This document shows, in pieces, positions 49,583 to 59,070 of a stretch of DNA of 64,000 nucleotides (within the stretch, counting starts at the first letter, position 1; each line of letters opens with the position of its first letter). Both the position numbers and the translations under genes were made by a program. The stretch lies in assembly GCF_004006175.1 (NCBI RefSeq), contig NZ_CP033219.1, positions 62,001 through 126,000 of the forward strand, read 5' to 3'. This DNA comes from Parasedimentitalea marina (lineage in GTDB: Bacteria > Pseudomonadota > Alphaproteobacteria > Rhodobacterales > Rhodobacteraceae). The notes beneath the pieces were generated by a model. That model had not been told where the DNA came from. It was given only the letters and a program-made list of their open reading frames with translations, and made no database searches.

Positions 49583-51127
49583 TCAATCGCATGTTGGCCA
49601 CCTGTGATAATGTTTTGCCCCATCGCTGGTAATCAGGTCTAACGACAGCGTGTGATCCATATTGCGCATACGGTGTCGCAGCATCATTCGGGTCAACCGC
49701 ATCAGGTCGCCCTGCATGTCAGGATGGTCGGCGACATTCTCCAACTCTCCGCGCCCCTGATGATCGAACAGCATGGGTGGCAGGTCGGCGGCAAACTCCA
49801 CCAGCGTGAACCGCTCATCACGTAGAATGCCCAGTGAGGAGTCCAGCGGTGTGGTGCCGAATGCCTGCTCCCACTTGGTGGGCGCGCCGGGCTGTGCGAA
49901 ATCCAGCTCGGAAAAGGAATAGCGCCGCCAATCCTGTGGCACGTCACCTTGTAGCAGCGGCAGTAGCGATCGACCGTCCACCGTGTTGGGGATCTCTTGC
50001 CCGACCCAGTCTAGGATCGTTGGCATCAGGTCGACGGATTCGGTGATCTGCGAGACGGTGGTGCCAGCGCGATTGCCGTTGCCCGGTTGGCGGATGATCA
50101 GTGGCGTATGATAGGCCGCGTCATAAACCGTAAACTTGCCCCAGCTGTGGCGATCCCCCAGCATCTCGCCGTGGTCGGCCGAGATCACCACCAGAGTGTT
50201 ATCCTCTTGGCCGCTGTCTTTCAGGAACTTCAAAACCCGGCCGATATGGGCGTCTACCTCGGTGGCGAGACCCAGATACACCGAGCGCAGGGTCTGAACG
50301 GTCTCATCCGTTGGTTCCAGATCCGGAAACCCCACAACGAAATCTGCCGGGGCGTAGGCCTGCTGGGTTGGTCCGAAGAAAGGATGCACGGCTGTCTCTG
50401 TCGCAGAGTCGTGCAGGCGCGAAGGCAGCGGCAGAACGGCTGGATCATACATATCATTATACGGGGCTGGCGCCACCAGTGGCGGGTGCGGGCGGATATA
50501 TGTCAGATGGGAAAACCAGCTGTGATCTGCGTGGGCTGGCAGCGTTTCCAAAAAACGATCAGTCAAGAAGGCAGTATCGCTGTGTGCGGCGCTATACAGT
50601 GCAGGATCGTTCAGCCGCGGAGAGCCTCCGGTCGGAGATACCGGTTTGAAAACATTCTCATAATCGCCGAAGTCATATCCATGGTTCTGCAGGTGGGACC
50701 GCCACGGATAAGACGTATCCAGGCGCATCTCCAGCATCTCGTGGAAACCATTCATTGGATGTTCATAAGACCGCAGCGCGGGATCATTTGGATGGTGAAC
50801 GCGGGGATCCTGCGAGGTGTCGGTATAGCCAAACAGCATCGGCAGATAGCCAGCCTTGCGCATTTCAGTCGCGATGTTGGGCGTGTCATGACGCAGAGGG
50901 GTGCCATTGCGAACGGACCGGTGGTTCATCGCGTATTGACCGGTCAATAGCGAGACGCGCGACGGGCCGCAGGGGTTCACCACCGTATAGTTGCGCTCAA
51001 ACGTGACCGATTGCTGCATAAACGCGCGCAGATTAGGCAGCTCCACATGATCAGCCATTGCGCCAAATAGGCAATCAGCCCGCAGCTGATCAATGAGGAT
51101 GAACAAGACATTCTTGTGGGCGGTCAT
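49583..51127 (-). CDS. sulfatase / phosphonate monoester hydrolase family enzyme
   Basis: A 514-residue alkaline-phosphatase-superfamily hydrolase. The formylglycine motif is C53-G-P-S-R in NPCGPSRVSLLTGQYAMNH, metal ligands include D13 in LIDQLRADC, and SADHGEMLGDRHSWGK carries the second metal site. The stretches GYTDTSQDPR, YIRPHPPLVAPAPYNDMY and SESVDLMPTILDW-like text resemble rhizobial phosphonate monoester hydrolases by eye, so phosphonate monoesters, phosphodiesters or sulfate esters are all possible substrates. No signal peptide is seen, which fits a cytoplasmic hydrolase. GGAG precedes the ATG. A formylglycine-generating enzyme is not in the window. Confidence 0.85.
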   Translation of the reverse strand: MTAHKNVLFILIDQLRADCLFGAMADHVELPNLRAFMQQSVTFERNYTVVNPCGPSRVSLLTGQYAMNHRSVRNGTPLRHDTPNIATEMRKAGYLPMLFGYTDTSQDPRVHHPNDPALRSYEHPMNGFHEMLEMRLDTSYPWRSHLQNHGYDFGDYENVFKPVSPTGGSPRLNDPALYSAAHSDTAFLTDRFLETLPAHADHSWFSHLTYIRPHPPLVAPAPYNDMYDPAVLPLPSRLHDSATETAVHPFFGPTQQAYAPADFVVGFPDLEPTDETVQTLRSVYLGLATEVDAHIGRVLKFLKDSGQEDNTLVVISADHGEMLGDRHSWGKFTVYDAAYHTPLIIRQPGNGNRAGTTVSQITESVDLMPTILDWVGQEIPNTVDGRSLLPLLQGDVPQDWRRYSFSELDFAQPGAPTKWEQAFGTTPLDSSLGILRDERFTLVEFAADLPPMLFDHQGRGELENVADHPDMQGDLMRLTRMMLRHRMRNMDHTLSLDLITSDGAKHYHRWPTCD

Positions 51128-51367
51128 GGTGCATCTCCTTCACCGGATCTGTTGCCAAGTAAGCCCGGAAATGTGCGATTGAAAAGGGGCGAAAACGACA
51201 AAAACACAAGCATACAGGCCTGTGAATGTGTGGTTTTTTGCATTTGGCTTGTAGTTTGAGGGGTTTTATGTGCATTTGGCGCAATCCTGACGACCCGCGA
51301 CCGCTCTCCCAGGGCCAACCATGTCGTTACATACATTAAGCAACGAACTGTCTTAGACAGACAGAGA

Positions 51368-53062
51368 TTGGGACCTGAATTGGCGATCGTAAGCTTCATT
51401 ATCAGTTTGGCAGGAGCAACCATGCTTTTGCTCTTTGCCGTGCGTATGGTGCGGACCGGAATTGAACGCAGTTACGGAGCTTCGTTCCAACGCGTGCTGA
51501 CCGGGCAACGCAGTCTGGCGCAGGCCAGCATGGTTGGCGTGGCCCTTGCGATTGTCTTGCAAAGTTCGGCTGCGGTGGCATTGTTGACGGCGGGTTTTGC
51601 AGCCAGCGGCATGCTGAGCTTCACCACCGGGCTGGCGATCGTGTTGGGCGGCGACCTTGGCTCGGCGCTGATTATTCAAATTCTGTCATTCAAGCTGGAC
51701 TGGCTGGTGCCGCTGTTGCTGGCGGCGGGCGGTTATATGTTCGTCAAGGTCGAGGCCAGAAAGATACGGCAACTGGGCCGGATCCTGATGGGTGTTGCCT
51801 TTATCCTGATCTCCTTGCGGTTCCTGCGTGAGGCGATGGATCCCATCCGCGACAGTGCTTTTTTACCCGCCATCGCGGAATATTTGGCGCGTGATTACAT
51901 CACCGCGTTTCTGGTTGGTGCGGCGCTGGCCTTTGTAATGCACTCGTCCGTTGCGGCGATCCTGATGTGCGTGACGCTGGTGCAGATCGATGCGATCCCC
52001 TTTGCAGCCGGCCTGTCGCTGGTGCTCGGGGCCAATTTTGGGTCGGCCTTTATTCCAATTTGGCTGAGCCGGGGCATGGCGCAAGCGGCCCGGCGCATTC
52101 CCTTTGCGAACCTTATTTTGCGCGGAACCTGGGCAGTGATTACCCTGTTCGCGGCCAATATTGCGTTGCGGTCTGGCGCTTTGGGCGATCCACAGGGCGG
52201 GCAGATGCTGGTCTACGCTCATCTTTTCTTTAACGCATCGCTGCTGATACTGGCGCTGCCTTTCTGCGGAGCCTGCCAGCGTTTGATGGTGCGGTTACTG
52301 CCTGACGCGGCCACAAAAGAGCCCGAAGTTGCAACTGGCTTGCCGCCCAGTGTGCTGGATCACGGCAATACCGACTCGCCGGCGCAATCATTGTCCAGCT
52401 TGAAACGTGAGTTGCTGCGGATGACAGAACTGGTCGACAGGATGTTCCGTCCGGTGTTGGACCTGTACCGGTTCGGAGACAAAGCCCAGATCAAAGCGGT
52501 GCAAGCACTGGATCATGAGGTCAACGACTGTTTGTCCGGTATTCGGACCTTTGTCGCTGCAATGCCTCCGGAAGAAATTGGCAAGGCCAACGCCAAGACG
52601 GCGCGGGATATGGTGGAATATGCGATTCGACTGGAAACCGCCGGTGATGTGGTTGCCAAGCGATTGGCAGTGCTGGCTGGTGAAGTGAAAAAGAAAAAAG
52701 GCAAATTCTCGGATGAAGGCTGGATGGAACTGACCCGGCTGCACGAAAGTATCCTGGCCAATATGAGCCTGGCTTCAAATGTTCTCATCTCGGATGACCT
52801 GGAAAGTGCGCGGCTGCTGAGCCTGGAAAAAACTGAGTTGAAACGGGCGGAACGTGACAGTCGCAAACGGCACCTTAAGCGCTTGCAGGGTGGTCGGGCA
52901 GACAGCTTTGAAACCTCGGATATCCATCTCGAAACTCTTCGGGCCCTGCGTGAGTTTAACAGTCATATCGCGTCGATTGCCTATCCGATCTTGTATCAGA
53001 ACGGGCAACTTCTTGAGACTCGGCTGATCGAAGATATGCAAGGTGATCAAATAGCGACGTGA
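51368..53062 (+). CDS. Na/Pi cotransporter family protein with PhoU-like C-terminus
   Basis: A 564-residue membrane protein of the NptA/YjbB group. Two inverted repeats of the Na/Pi cotransporter domain contain the hallmark QSSAAVALLTAGF (first repeat) and MHSSVAAILMCVTL (second), and the C-terminal 230 residues are helical and PhoU-like. The likely role is sodium-coupled phosphate export or uptake. The start is uncertain: TTG at 51368 or TTG at 51380 put the first membrane helix in full, whereas the ATG at 51422 would cut it. The region 51128-51367 upstream shows nothing else I can name. Confidence 0.85.
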   Translation: MGPELAIVSFIISLAGATMLLLFAVRMVRTGIERSYGASFQRVLTGQRSLAQASMVGVALAIVLQSSAAVALLTAGFAASGMLSFTTGLAIVLGGDLGSALIIQILSFKLDWLVPLLLAAGGYMFVKVEARKIRQLGRILMGVAFILISLRFLREAMDPIRDSAFLPAIAEYLARDYITAFLVGAALAFVMHSSVAAILMCVTLVQIDAIPFAAGLSLVLGANFGSAFIPIWLSRGMAQAARRIPFANLILRGTWAVITLFAANIALRSGALGDPQGGQMLVYAHLFFNASLLILALPFCGACQRLMVRLLPDAATKEPEVATGLPPSVLDHGNTDSPAQSLSSLKRELLRMTELVDRMFRPVLDLYRFGDKAQIKAVQALDHEVNDCLSGIRTFVAAMPPEEIGKANAKTARDMVEYAIRLETAGDVVAKRLAVLAGEVKKKKGKFSDEGWMELTRLHESILANMSLASNVLISDDLESARLLSLEKTELKRAERDSRKRHLKRLQGGRADSFETSDIHLETLRALREFNSHIASIAYPILYQNGQLLETRLIEDMQGDQIAT

Positions 53063-53406
53063 ATGTTGATTCGCATTCCGGTTAAGAAAGATACGCCGTG
53101 CCACGCAAGTGACGCGGCGTAAGCTATTGTAAGTAAGCTATCTTATCAAATTTCCATCGTATATTCTTTACGGCGTTGACGTAGAGCGACCCGCGAGCGC
53201 AGACTGAAATTATTACGACCAAGTTCCAGGTGTTTGTTTGGCTCAGCGTCAAGGTACACTACGCAACTGGACCGATTTTTGGCCTGGACTACAAAATCTG
53301 GTCTTAACAATTATTGAAACTGTCACTGTAGGAGTTCCGAAACCACCCGCAAACTCTTCTCTAATAACAAAAAACGATCAAACAACCTTCCAACGGGGAA
53401 ATTACT
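53063..53406. other. 344-bp leader/intergenic region before the polyamine-type operon
   Basis: Contains a hairpin ACGCCGTG/CGCGGCGT (53093-53120) that may end the Na/Pi gene transcript, a direct repeat TAAGCTAT (53120-53127 and 53134-53141), then an AT-rich stretch leading to the binding-protein gene. No gene is credible. The AT-rich part probably holds the promoter and a long 5' untranslated region. Confidence 0.45.
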
Positions 53407-54531
53407 ATGTCTATTAAATCAACGGTCACTCGCCGCTCTCTGCTGAAAAGCGCTGGCGCCGCCGCATTGGCAGCTCCGCTGTTTTCCAAAAGCGCTCTGG
53501 CGTCCTCGGGTGAAATCAACATCCTGATGTGGTCGGACTATCTGCCACCTGAATTCATCGCGGGCTTCGAAGCCTCCACCGGTATTAAGGTCAACTACAC
53601 CGGTATTGGGTCAAACGAAGAAATCATCAACAAGATGAAGGCCACCAAAGGCCAGGGCTTTGACATCGTATCGCCCACCAACAACCGCTCGCTGCAGTGG
53701 GGCCCACTGGAATTGCTTCAGCCGTTCGACTTGAACAAAGTCGCCATCGACAAAGTTAACCCTGCGATGGCTAAAATTGGTACAGACGCATGGGACTTTG
53801 GTGGTGCGGGTTCGCACTGGCTGCCGCACATCTGGGGTACCGAAGGTATCGCATATCGCACCGACAAATGGCTGCCCGAAGGCGACGCGCCATCGTATGG
53901 CGATGTCTGGAGCGAAGCCAACGCTGGCAAGACCATGGGTCGTGCACACTCGATGATGCTGGGTGCTGGTCTGTACATGGAAGCCTCGGGCGCTATGGAC
54001 CCGGGATCGGTGTGGGCTGCCTATGAGAACGAAGAGACCATGCGCAAGGTCTGGGGCCAGATCGCTGATTGGTGTGTTGAGCGTAAGTCGCGCATCAAAC
54101 TGATCTGGAACGATGCTGACACTCAGAAAAACGGTCTTCTGAACGAAGGCGTGATTGTTGGTCAGACTTGGGATGGTCCGGCACTGGCTCTGAAAGCCGC
54201 TGGTGAGCCCGTGCATTACCAAGCACCGGTCGAAGGTGCGATGGCTTGGGTTGACGGCATGTCCATGCCTGTTGGGGCCAAGAACATCGATCAGATCTAT
54301 GCCTTCATCGATTTCGCCTATGGTCAAGAAGCCGCTGGTGTTGCGATCGACAGCCATGGCTACAACTCGCCAGTTCTGGGTGCGGACACCTTCTCGGGTG
54401 ACACCTACAAGAAGAACTTTGCCGAAGCCTATCCAGGCAGCAGCTTGGCGAACCTGAACCCATGGCCCGCCGAAGCACCTTGGTATGCTGACGTTCGGAC
54501 CGAGTTCGTAAACAAATTCAAGAGTGCCTAA
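53407..54531 (+). CDS. Tat-exported solute-binding protein of a polyamine-type ABC importer
   Basis: A 374-residue periplasmic binding protein of the PotD/PotF type (SBP family 1). A twin-arginine signal is clear (TRRSLLKSAG, RR at 9-10), with cleavage probably after ALA near residue 31. The mature protein begins SGEINILMWSDYLPPEF, the usual PotD opening. It leads an operon with an ATPase and two permeases. Substrate is probably a polyamine or similar cation, but this family also takes up other solutes. A hairpin right after the stop likely raises its message over the downstream genes. GGGGAAA precedes the ATG. Confidence 0.9.
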   Translation: MSIKSTVTRRSLLKSAGAAALAAPLFSKSALASSGEINILMWSDYLPPEFIAGFEASTGIKVNYTGIGSNEEIINKMKATKGQGFDIVSPTNNRSLQWGPLELLQPFDLNKVAIDKVNPAMAKIGTDAWDFGGAGSHWLPHIWGTEGIAYRTDKWLPEGDAPSYGDVWSEANAGKTMGRAHSMMLGAGLYMEASGAMDPGSVWAAYENEETMRKVWGQIADWCVERKSRIKLIWNDADTQKNGLLNEGVIVGQTWDGPALALKAAGEPVHYQAPVEGAMAWVDGMSMPVGAKNIDQIYAFIDFAYGQEAAGVAIDSHGYNSPVLGADTFSGDTYKKNFAEAYPGSSLANLNPWPAEAPWYADVRTEFVNKFKSA

Positions 54532-54553
54532 GCTTTTGATATCGTAAAACTTT

Positions 54554-54577
54554 GGCCCTCTCTTTCCAGAGAGGGCC
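54554..54577 (+). promoter_or_regulatory. intra-operon hairpin after the binding-protein gene
   Basis: GGCCCTCTC-tttcca-GAGAGGGCC is a perfect 9-bp stem 22 bp after the stop and has no T run. In ABC import operons such a hairpin commonly protects the upstream message or partly stops transcription, giving excess binding protein. Confidence 0.7.
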
Positions 54578-54682
54578 ATTGTGGCGCCTAATGCGCAATA
54601 TTCAATTCATAAACTGGATGCAGCCTGATCAAGGCCGGTGCGGTGTCACCGGGTTGAAAACCTGCACCGAGGGAGAAGCCAC

Positions 54683-55795
54683 ATGAGTGCTGGGGTTGGC
54701 GTAAATCTCGAAGATCTCTGGATCCGATTTGGGGACTTTGTCGCTGTGCGCGAAGCAAACGTGCATATCAATGGGGGCGATTTCTTTTCGTTCCTGGGGC
54801 CATCAGGCTGTGGTAAGACCACCATCCTGCGGGCTGTTTCGGGCTTTCTAGAGCCCAGCCAAGGCAATGTGCTGATTGGCGGCAATAATATGAAGGGCAT
54901 CGGCCCGAACAAGCGCCCAACAGCGCTGATCTTTCAGAACCTCGCGTTGTTTCCGCTGATGAAGGTCTGGGAGAACATCACCTTCTCAATGGAAATCAAA
55001 GGCGCCTCGGCCAGGGAACGCCGCAAGCGTGCAGACGAACTGCTGGATATGATTGCGCTGACTGGCCAGGGCGACAAGCTGCCGTCGGAACTGTCGGGTG
55101 GTCAGAAGCAACGTGTGGCCATTGCCCGCGCGCTCTGTGCTGAACCAGATGTGCTGCTGCTGGACGAACCGCTGTCAGCGCTGGATCTGAAACTGCGCCA
55201 GCACATGCGGTCGGAACTGCGTGAGATCCAGAAACGGGTTGGCATTACCTTTATCTACATCACCCACGACCAGGGCGAGGCCCTGACCATGTCAGACAAC
55301 GTGGCCGTGATGCGTGCCGGGGTGATTGACCAAATTGGCGATGGTAAATCCATCTATAACGATCCAAATACCGCCTTTGCCGCCTCATTCGTTGGCGAAA
55401 ACAATGTGTTCCGCGGCACGGTCAAGCGGGTGATCGGCAATGAAGCCATGATCACTACCAACCGTTCGGGTGATCTGATGGCGCGGATCTCGACAGCCAA
55501 TCACGGCAAGCTGAAAGAGGGTGATGACGCAATGCTGTTCATCCGCCCCGAGGCTTTTGCACTGGCGCCAGTCGGCACCCAGGGTGATCACTTTGTCACC
55601 GCGCAGGTCACCAAGGAAGAGTTTGAAGGCAACGTCTTTAACATCTTCATGGAAGGTGACGGCGGCAAGGAAATCAAAGTGGCACTGCCCAATCTTGGCC
55701 AGTCCTTTGAAAGCCACAAGGGTGAGCCGATGACTCTGGAATATGACGTCAAAAACGCTGTTGCATTGCCTGCCGGCGTGCTGGCGACGGAATAG
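54683..55795 (+). CDS. PotA-type ABC importer ATP-binding protein
   Basis: A 370-residue ATPase of a spermidine/putrescine-type importer. Walker A GPSGCGKT at 39-46, signature LSGGQ at about 137-141 and Walker B LLLDEP at about 158-163 are complete. The C-terminal 120 residues form the TOBE regulatory domain typical of PotA. GGGAG precedes the ATG at 54683; a longer frame from 54638 is not supported. Two permease genes follow, 14 bp after the stop for the first. Confidence 0.93.
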   Translation: MSAGVGVNLEDLWIRFGDFVAVREANVHINGGDFFSFLGPSGCGKTTILRAVSGFLEPSQGNVLIGGNNMKGIGPNKRPTALIFQNLALFPLMKVWENITFSMEIKGASARERRKRADELLDMIALTGQGDKLPSELSGGQKQRVAIARALCAEPDVLLLDEPLSALDLKLRQHMRSELREIQKRVGITFIYITHDQGEALTMSDNVAVMRAGVIDQIGDGKSIYNDPNTAFAASFVGENNVFRGTVKRVIGNEAMITTNRSGDLMARISTANHGKLKEGDDAMLFIRPEAFALAPVGTQGDHFVTAQVTKEEFEGNVFNIFMEGDGGKEIKVALPNLGQSFESHKGEPMTLEYDVKNAVALPAGVLATE

Positions 55796-55809
55796 GGGGG
55801 TCTGGACAG

Positions 55810-56730
55810 ATGCCCCCATTCCTAAAGGAATACTTTAACCGCAACGGCCTTGGGCTGGGATCGGTCATGTTGGGTCTGGTTCTGTTCTGGACCGTTGGCC
55901 TGATCATCCTGCCACAGTTGTCGATGCTCGACTTTTCATTCCGGCCGAACCTGCCGCCGCCCGAGATTGGCGGCCCCAAGGATCTTTATACGCTGGAGAA
56001 CTATAAGTACCTGATTTTCGGCCCCGAGGGCGGCAGTCAGGATTATAACGCTGTTGATTTGCGGGTGTTCTACCGCACCCTGATTGCAGCGGTTTTGGTG
56101 ACCCTCTTCAACTTGATGCTGTGTTACCCGATCGCCTACTATCTGGCCCAGACCAAGGGCAATCACATCCGCGTTCTGGCGCTGATGCTGATCATCCCCT
56201 ACTGGATCAATGAAATCCTGCGGGCCTTTGCGCTGCGGATTATCTTTGGCGAAAGTGGGGTGTTGAACAACATTCTGGTTGGCGCTGGGGTGTTTGATAC
56301 GCCGTTTGACTTTATCCGCAACGACATCGCGCTTTATGCTGGTCTGGGCTATGCCTATATCCTGCTGATGATCTTCCCGATCTACAACGTCATCGAAAGC
56401 CTGGATCGTAACCAGATTGAGGCGGCACGGGACATGGGGGCCAGCTGGACGCGTATTCACCGCCGTGTTGTTATTCCCTATGCCAAACCGGGGATCAGTT
56501 CCGGATGTACCATGGTGTTCATGCTTTCGGCCGGTGCGCTGGCCGCGCCGCAGATCCTGGGCGGGCCAAGCAGCCTGTGGTTCACGCAGCTGATCTATCA
56601 GCAGTTCAACGACAATAGCGATTGGCCACAAGGGGCCGCCTATGCGGTGGTACTGCTGGTCACCTGTATCCTTCTGGTGCTGGCGCTTATGCGCGTGTTC
56701 AAAGTGAACATGGGGGACATTGGCAAATGA
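55810..56730 (+). CDS. PotB-type ABC importer permease
   Basis: A 306-residue inner-membrane permease with six predicted segments and the EAA loop EAARDMGASWTRIHRRVVIP near residue 205, where the ATPase docks. The N-terminal extracytoplasmic loop after the first helix is long (about 40-90), as is usual for PotB. It overlaps the next permease by 4 bp (ATGA), pointing to translational coupling. Confidence 0.92.
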   Translation: MPPFLKEYFNRNGLGLGSVMLGLVLFWTVGLIILPQLSMLDFSFRPNLPPPEIGGPKDLYTLENYKYLIFGPEGGSQDYNAVDLRVFYRTLIAAVLVTLFNLMLCYPIAYYLAQTKGNHIRVLALMLIIPYWINEILRAFALRIIFGESGVLNNILVGAGVFDTPFDFIRNDIALYAGLGYAYILLMIFPIYNVIESLDRNQIEAARDMGASWTRIHRRVVIPYAKPGISSGCTMVFMLSAGALAAPQILGGPSSLWFTQLIYQQFNDNSDWPQGAAYAVVLLVTCILLVLALMRVFKVNMGDIGK

Positions 56731-58004
56731 AGAACTTTTCTCTTATGCGCCTGAGCATCTGGGTCTACCTGGCTCTGTTCTTCTCCTATTTGCTGGGCCC
56801 TCTGGTGATCATGTCGGTCACCGCCTTCAACTCACCCGGCTTTCCACGGGCCGCCCCGTGGGAATGCCTGACCTTTGAGTGGTTCTCGGCGCTGTTTCAG
56901 GATGAAAGGATCCTGAACGGCATCAAGAACTCGATCCTGGTGGGGCTGGGAACAGTGACGCTGTCGGTTGCCATGGGTCTGGCTGGGGCGCTGATGCTAA
57001 CCCAGATCTGGCCGAAATTGCGGGCGACCTACTATACCATCATCATTGCCCCGATCCTGATCCCCGGCGTGGTGATTGGTATCTCGACGCTGGTGTTCTG
57101 GGATCGCGTCAACCGGTTGTTTGGCCTGGATGCTGATAGCTTCCTGTCAAACGGGTTGTTCCTGACCATCATCGGCCAGTCCACCTTTATTGCCAGCTAC
57201 TGCATGCTGGTTCTGGTGGCCCGGTTGCAGCGCTATGACATCGGTCTGACCGAGGCAGCGCTGGATCTGGGTGCGACTCATGCACAGGCGTTCCGCAAGG
57301 TTCTGCTGCCGTTCATGCGTCCGGCGATTGCAAGTGCTGCGGTGCTGGCCTTTCTGGCCAGTTTCGAGAACTACAACACCACCACATTCACCTTTGGCGA
57401 ATACCCAACTCTGACCATCGAGCTGGCGCAGAAGGTGCGGTATGGCATTACTCCGGCGATTTCGGCTCTGGCCTTTATCATTGTGGTTCTGACGGTGTTT
57501 GCAGCCCTGGCAAACGAGGCCAGCATTCGTCGCAAAGAACTGGTCGCTGCAGCGCGTAAAAGCGCCACGGTCGAGGAATTGGAAAGCGGCAAACTGCGTC
57601 TTCCCGGCTTCCTCAGCTCTAATACAGCGGCAGTGGTTCTGGTGGTGGTCGCGATGATGACCATCGCAGTGGTGGGCACGGCAACGGTCTACAGCCCGGC
57701 ACAATGTATCGCGGATGTAAAAGAGCAAAAGCGGTTGGAAACAGACTTGCGGATCCAAGAGCTGCTACAGCGCCGTGCCGAAGAAAAAGCCCGTCGCGAA
57801 GCCGAACAGGCCGAGCAGGGTGGTGAAGAGCCAGCAGTCGAGACGACGCCTAAACCGTCGAATAACTCGGGCTTTGGTGGCGTATTTGCCCCTGGTGCGC
57901 TGCAGGATGATAGCACGGAAGACCCAGTAGCAGAGCCGGACGCACCGGCGAGCGATTCTGGGTTCGGAAATGTCTTTGATCCGAATGCACTACAAAACGA
58001 CTAA
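56727..58004 (+). CDS. PotC-type permease with an extra TM segment and repeat-bearing tail
   Basis: A 425-residue permease; the PotC core, about 265 residues, has six membrane segments and the EAA loop EAALDLGATHAQAFRKVLLP at 176-195. After it comes an unusual addition of about 160 residues: a seventh hydrophobic helix (about 301-323), a Glu/Arg/Gln-rich coiled-coil-like stretch (about 331-365), and a Pro/Glu-rich tail that holds two copies of SGFGxVFxPxALQxD at 381-395 and 411-425, the second ending the protein. By topology the tail would be periplasmic. Typical PotC proteins are about 260-290 residues. The function of the extension is unknown. Confidence 0.88.
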   Translation: MKNFSLMRLSIWVYLALFFSYLLGPLVIMSVTAFNSPGFPRAAPWECLTFEWFSALFQDERILNGIKNSILVGLGTVTLSVAMGLAGALMLTQIWPKLRATYYTIIIAPILIPGVVIGISTLVFWDRVNRLFGLDADSFLSNGLFLTIIGQSTFIASYCMLVLVARLQRYDIGLTEAALDLGATHAQAFRKVLLPFMRPAIASAAVLAFLASFENYNTTTFTFGEYPTLTIELAQKVRYGITPAISALAFIIVVLTVFAALANEASIRRKELVAAARKSATVEELESGKLRLPGFLSSNTAAVVLVVVAMMTIAVVGTATVYSPAQCIADVKEQKRLETDLRIQELLQRRAEEKARREAEQAEQGGEEPAVETTPKPSNNSGFGGVFAPGALQDDSTEDPVAEPDAPASDSGFGNVFDPNALQND

Positions 58005-58012
58005 AACATCGG

Positions 58013-58037
58013 GGCGGCCTTCGGGCCGCCTCTTCTT
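58013..58037 (+). terminator. terminator after the polyamine-type operon
   Basis: GGCGGCC-ttcg-GGCCGCC is a perfect 7-bp stem with a UUCG tetraloop, followed by TCTTCTTT, 8 bp after the last permease stop. Confidence 0.8.
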
Positions 58038-58176
58038 TATGCGCCGTACCGTCGCGTCCAGTCGGCTCTAAATTTCTACGGCAAAGGTGGCGAAATTCCA
58101 CAAGCAGTCAAAAACCACTAGGCAGAGACGGGGCAGCTATCCCGTGGATTAGGGGGTATGGTTTGTCTCAGGCCCG

Positions 58177-59070
58177 CTAAATGGAGGGGGCAATCCAATC
58201 CGGCGCAATGCCGCTTGCATCAATGAACTTATGAACATCCAGCCCGGCAAACAATCCGTGATCCGTGATCAGTGCTGCACGCCAACCGCGTGCCCGTGCG
58301 CCCAGAATATCGGTGTGTAGGGTGTCGCCGATCATGGCAATGCGGTTCAGGTTGATATCCGGGAAACGCCGCTCAACCGTTTCGTAAACCGAGGCAAAAG
58401 GTTTGCCGTGAAAAATCACCTGCCCCCCCAGTTGGTCCTGCAATTCATGCGCATAAAAGCCGGGTTCCAGTGACAGGCCATCTTCACGCGGTGCGACCAG
58501 ATCGGGATTGGCCACCACCAATGGACGTGGGGTGCGGCGCAAACTGTCGCGTAACAGCGTCTGCCGGTCTGCATTCCAGCCGGCTGCACTCAGCATCAGG
58601 AAGGCTTGAACCTGATCATAATCGTTCTGGTCACCCTGCAGTGCCAGGGCATCAACCTCCAAGTCATCTGGAAAGAAATCTGGTGGCGCGATGACCCCCC
58701 ATTGACCGTTTGGGTTGATGGAGGCGAGATGCGCTTCACAGACTTGGCGGCTGGAAATAATTTCAGAAGGCGCAAATTCGAATCCCAAACGGGAAAACTT
58801 GGCTTCAGTCTGGGCCCGGGTAAAACTGGCCGCGTTGGTCAGCACCAGCACCTGTTTCCCCATTTCACGCAATTGCTGTACACGGTCATGCGCCCCCGGT
58901 ATCGGGCGCTCACCAACGTTCAGCACGCCAAAGGCGTCAAACACAAAAACATCGATCTGATCGGCCAGTTCATGCAGTCCTGCAATTTGTATTCCGTCTC
59001 CACCCTGTGGAGCTGCGGGCAGGCGGTCGCGGATTTTTTCGTAACGGTCAAAGGCCTGGTCTGGCGTCAT
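58177..59070 (-). CDS. HAD-superfamily subfamily IIA hydrolase (TIGR01459-like)
   Basis: A 297-residue HAD phosphatase of the IIA (NagD-like) group. Motif I is FVFDAFGVLNVGERPIPGA with the nucleophile D45, motif II is VLVLTNAASF, and the C-terminal motif is IAMIGDTLHTDILGARARG. The large C2 cap between motifs II and III is present. Substrates may be sugar or nucleotide monophosphates. AGGAAGG precedes the ATG. It stands alone, with a 561-bp region of unusual sequence on its 5' side leading to tRNA-Pro. Confidence 0.88.
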   Translation of the reverse strand: MTPDQAFDRYEKIRDRLPAAPQGGDGIQIAGLHELADQIDVFVFDAFGVLNVGERPIPGAHDRVQQLREMGKQVLVLTNAASFTRAQTEAKFSRLGFEFAPSEIISSRQVCEAHLASINPNGQWGVIAPPDFFPDDLEVDALALQGDQNDYDQVQAFLMLSAAGWNADRQTLLRDSLRRTPRPLVVANPDLVAPREDGLSLEPGFYAHELQDQLGGQVIFHGKPFASVYETVERRFPDINLNRIAMIGDTLHTDILGARARGWRAALITDHGLFAGLDVHKFIDASGIAPDWIAPSI

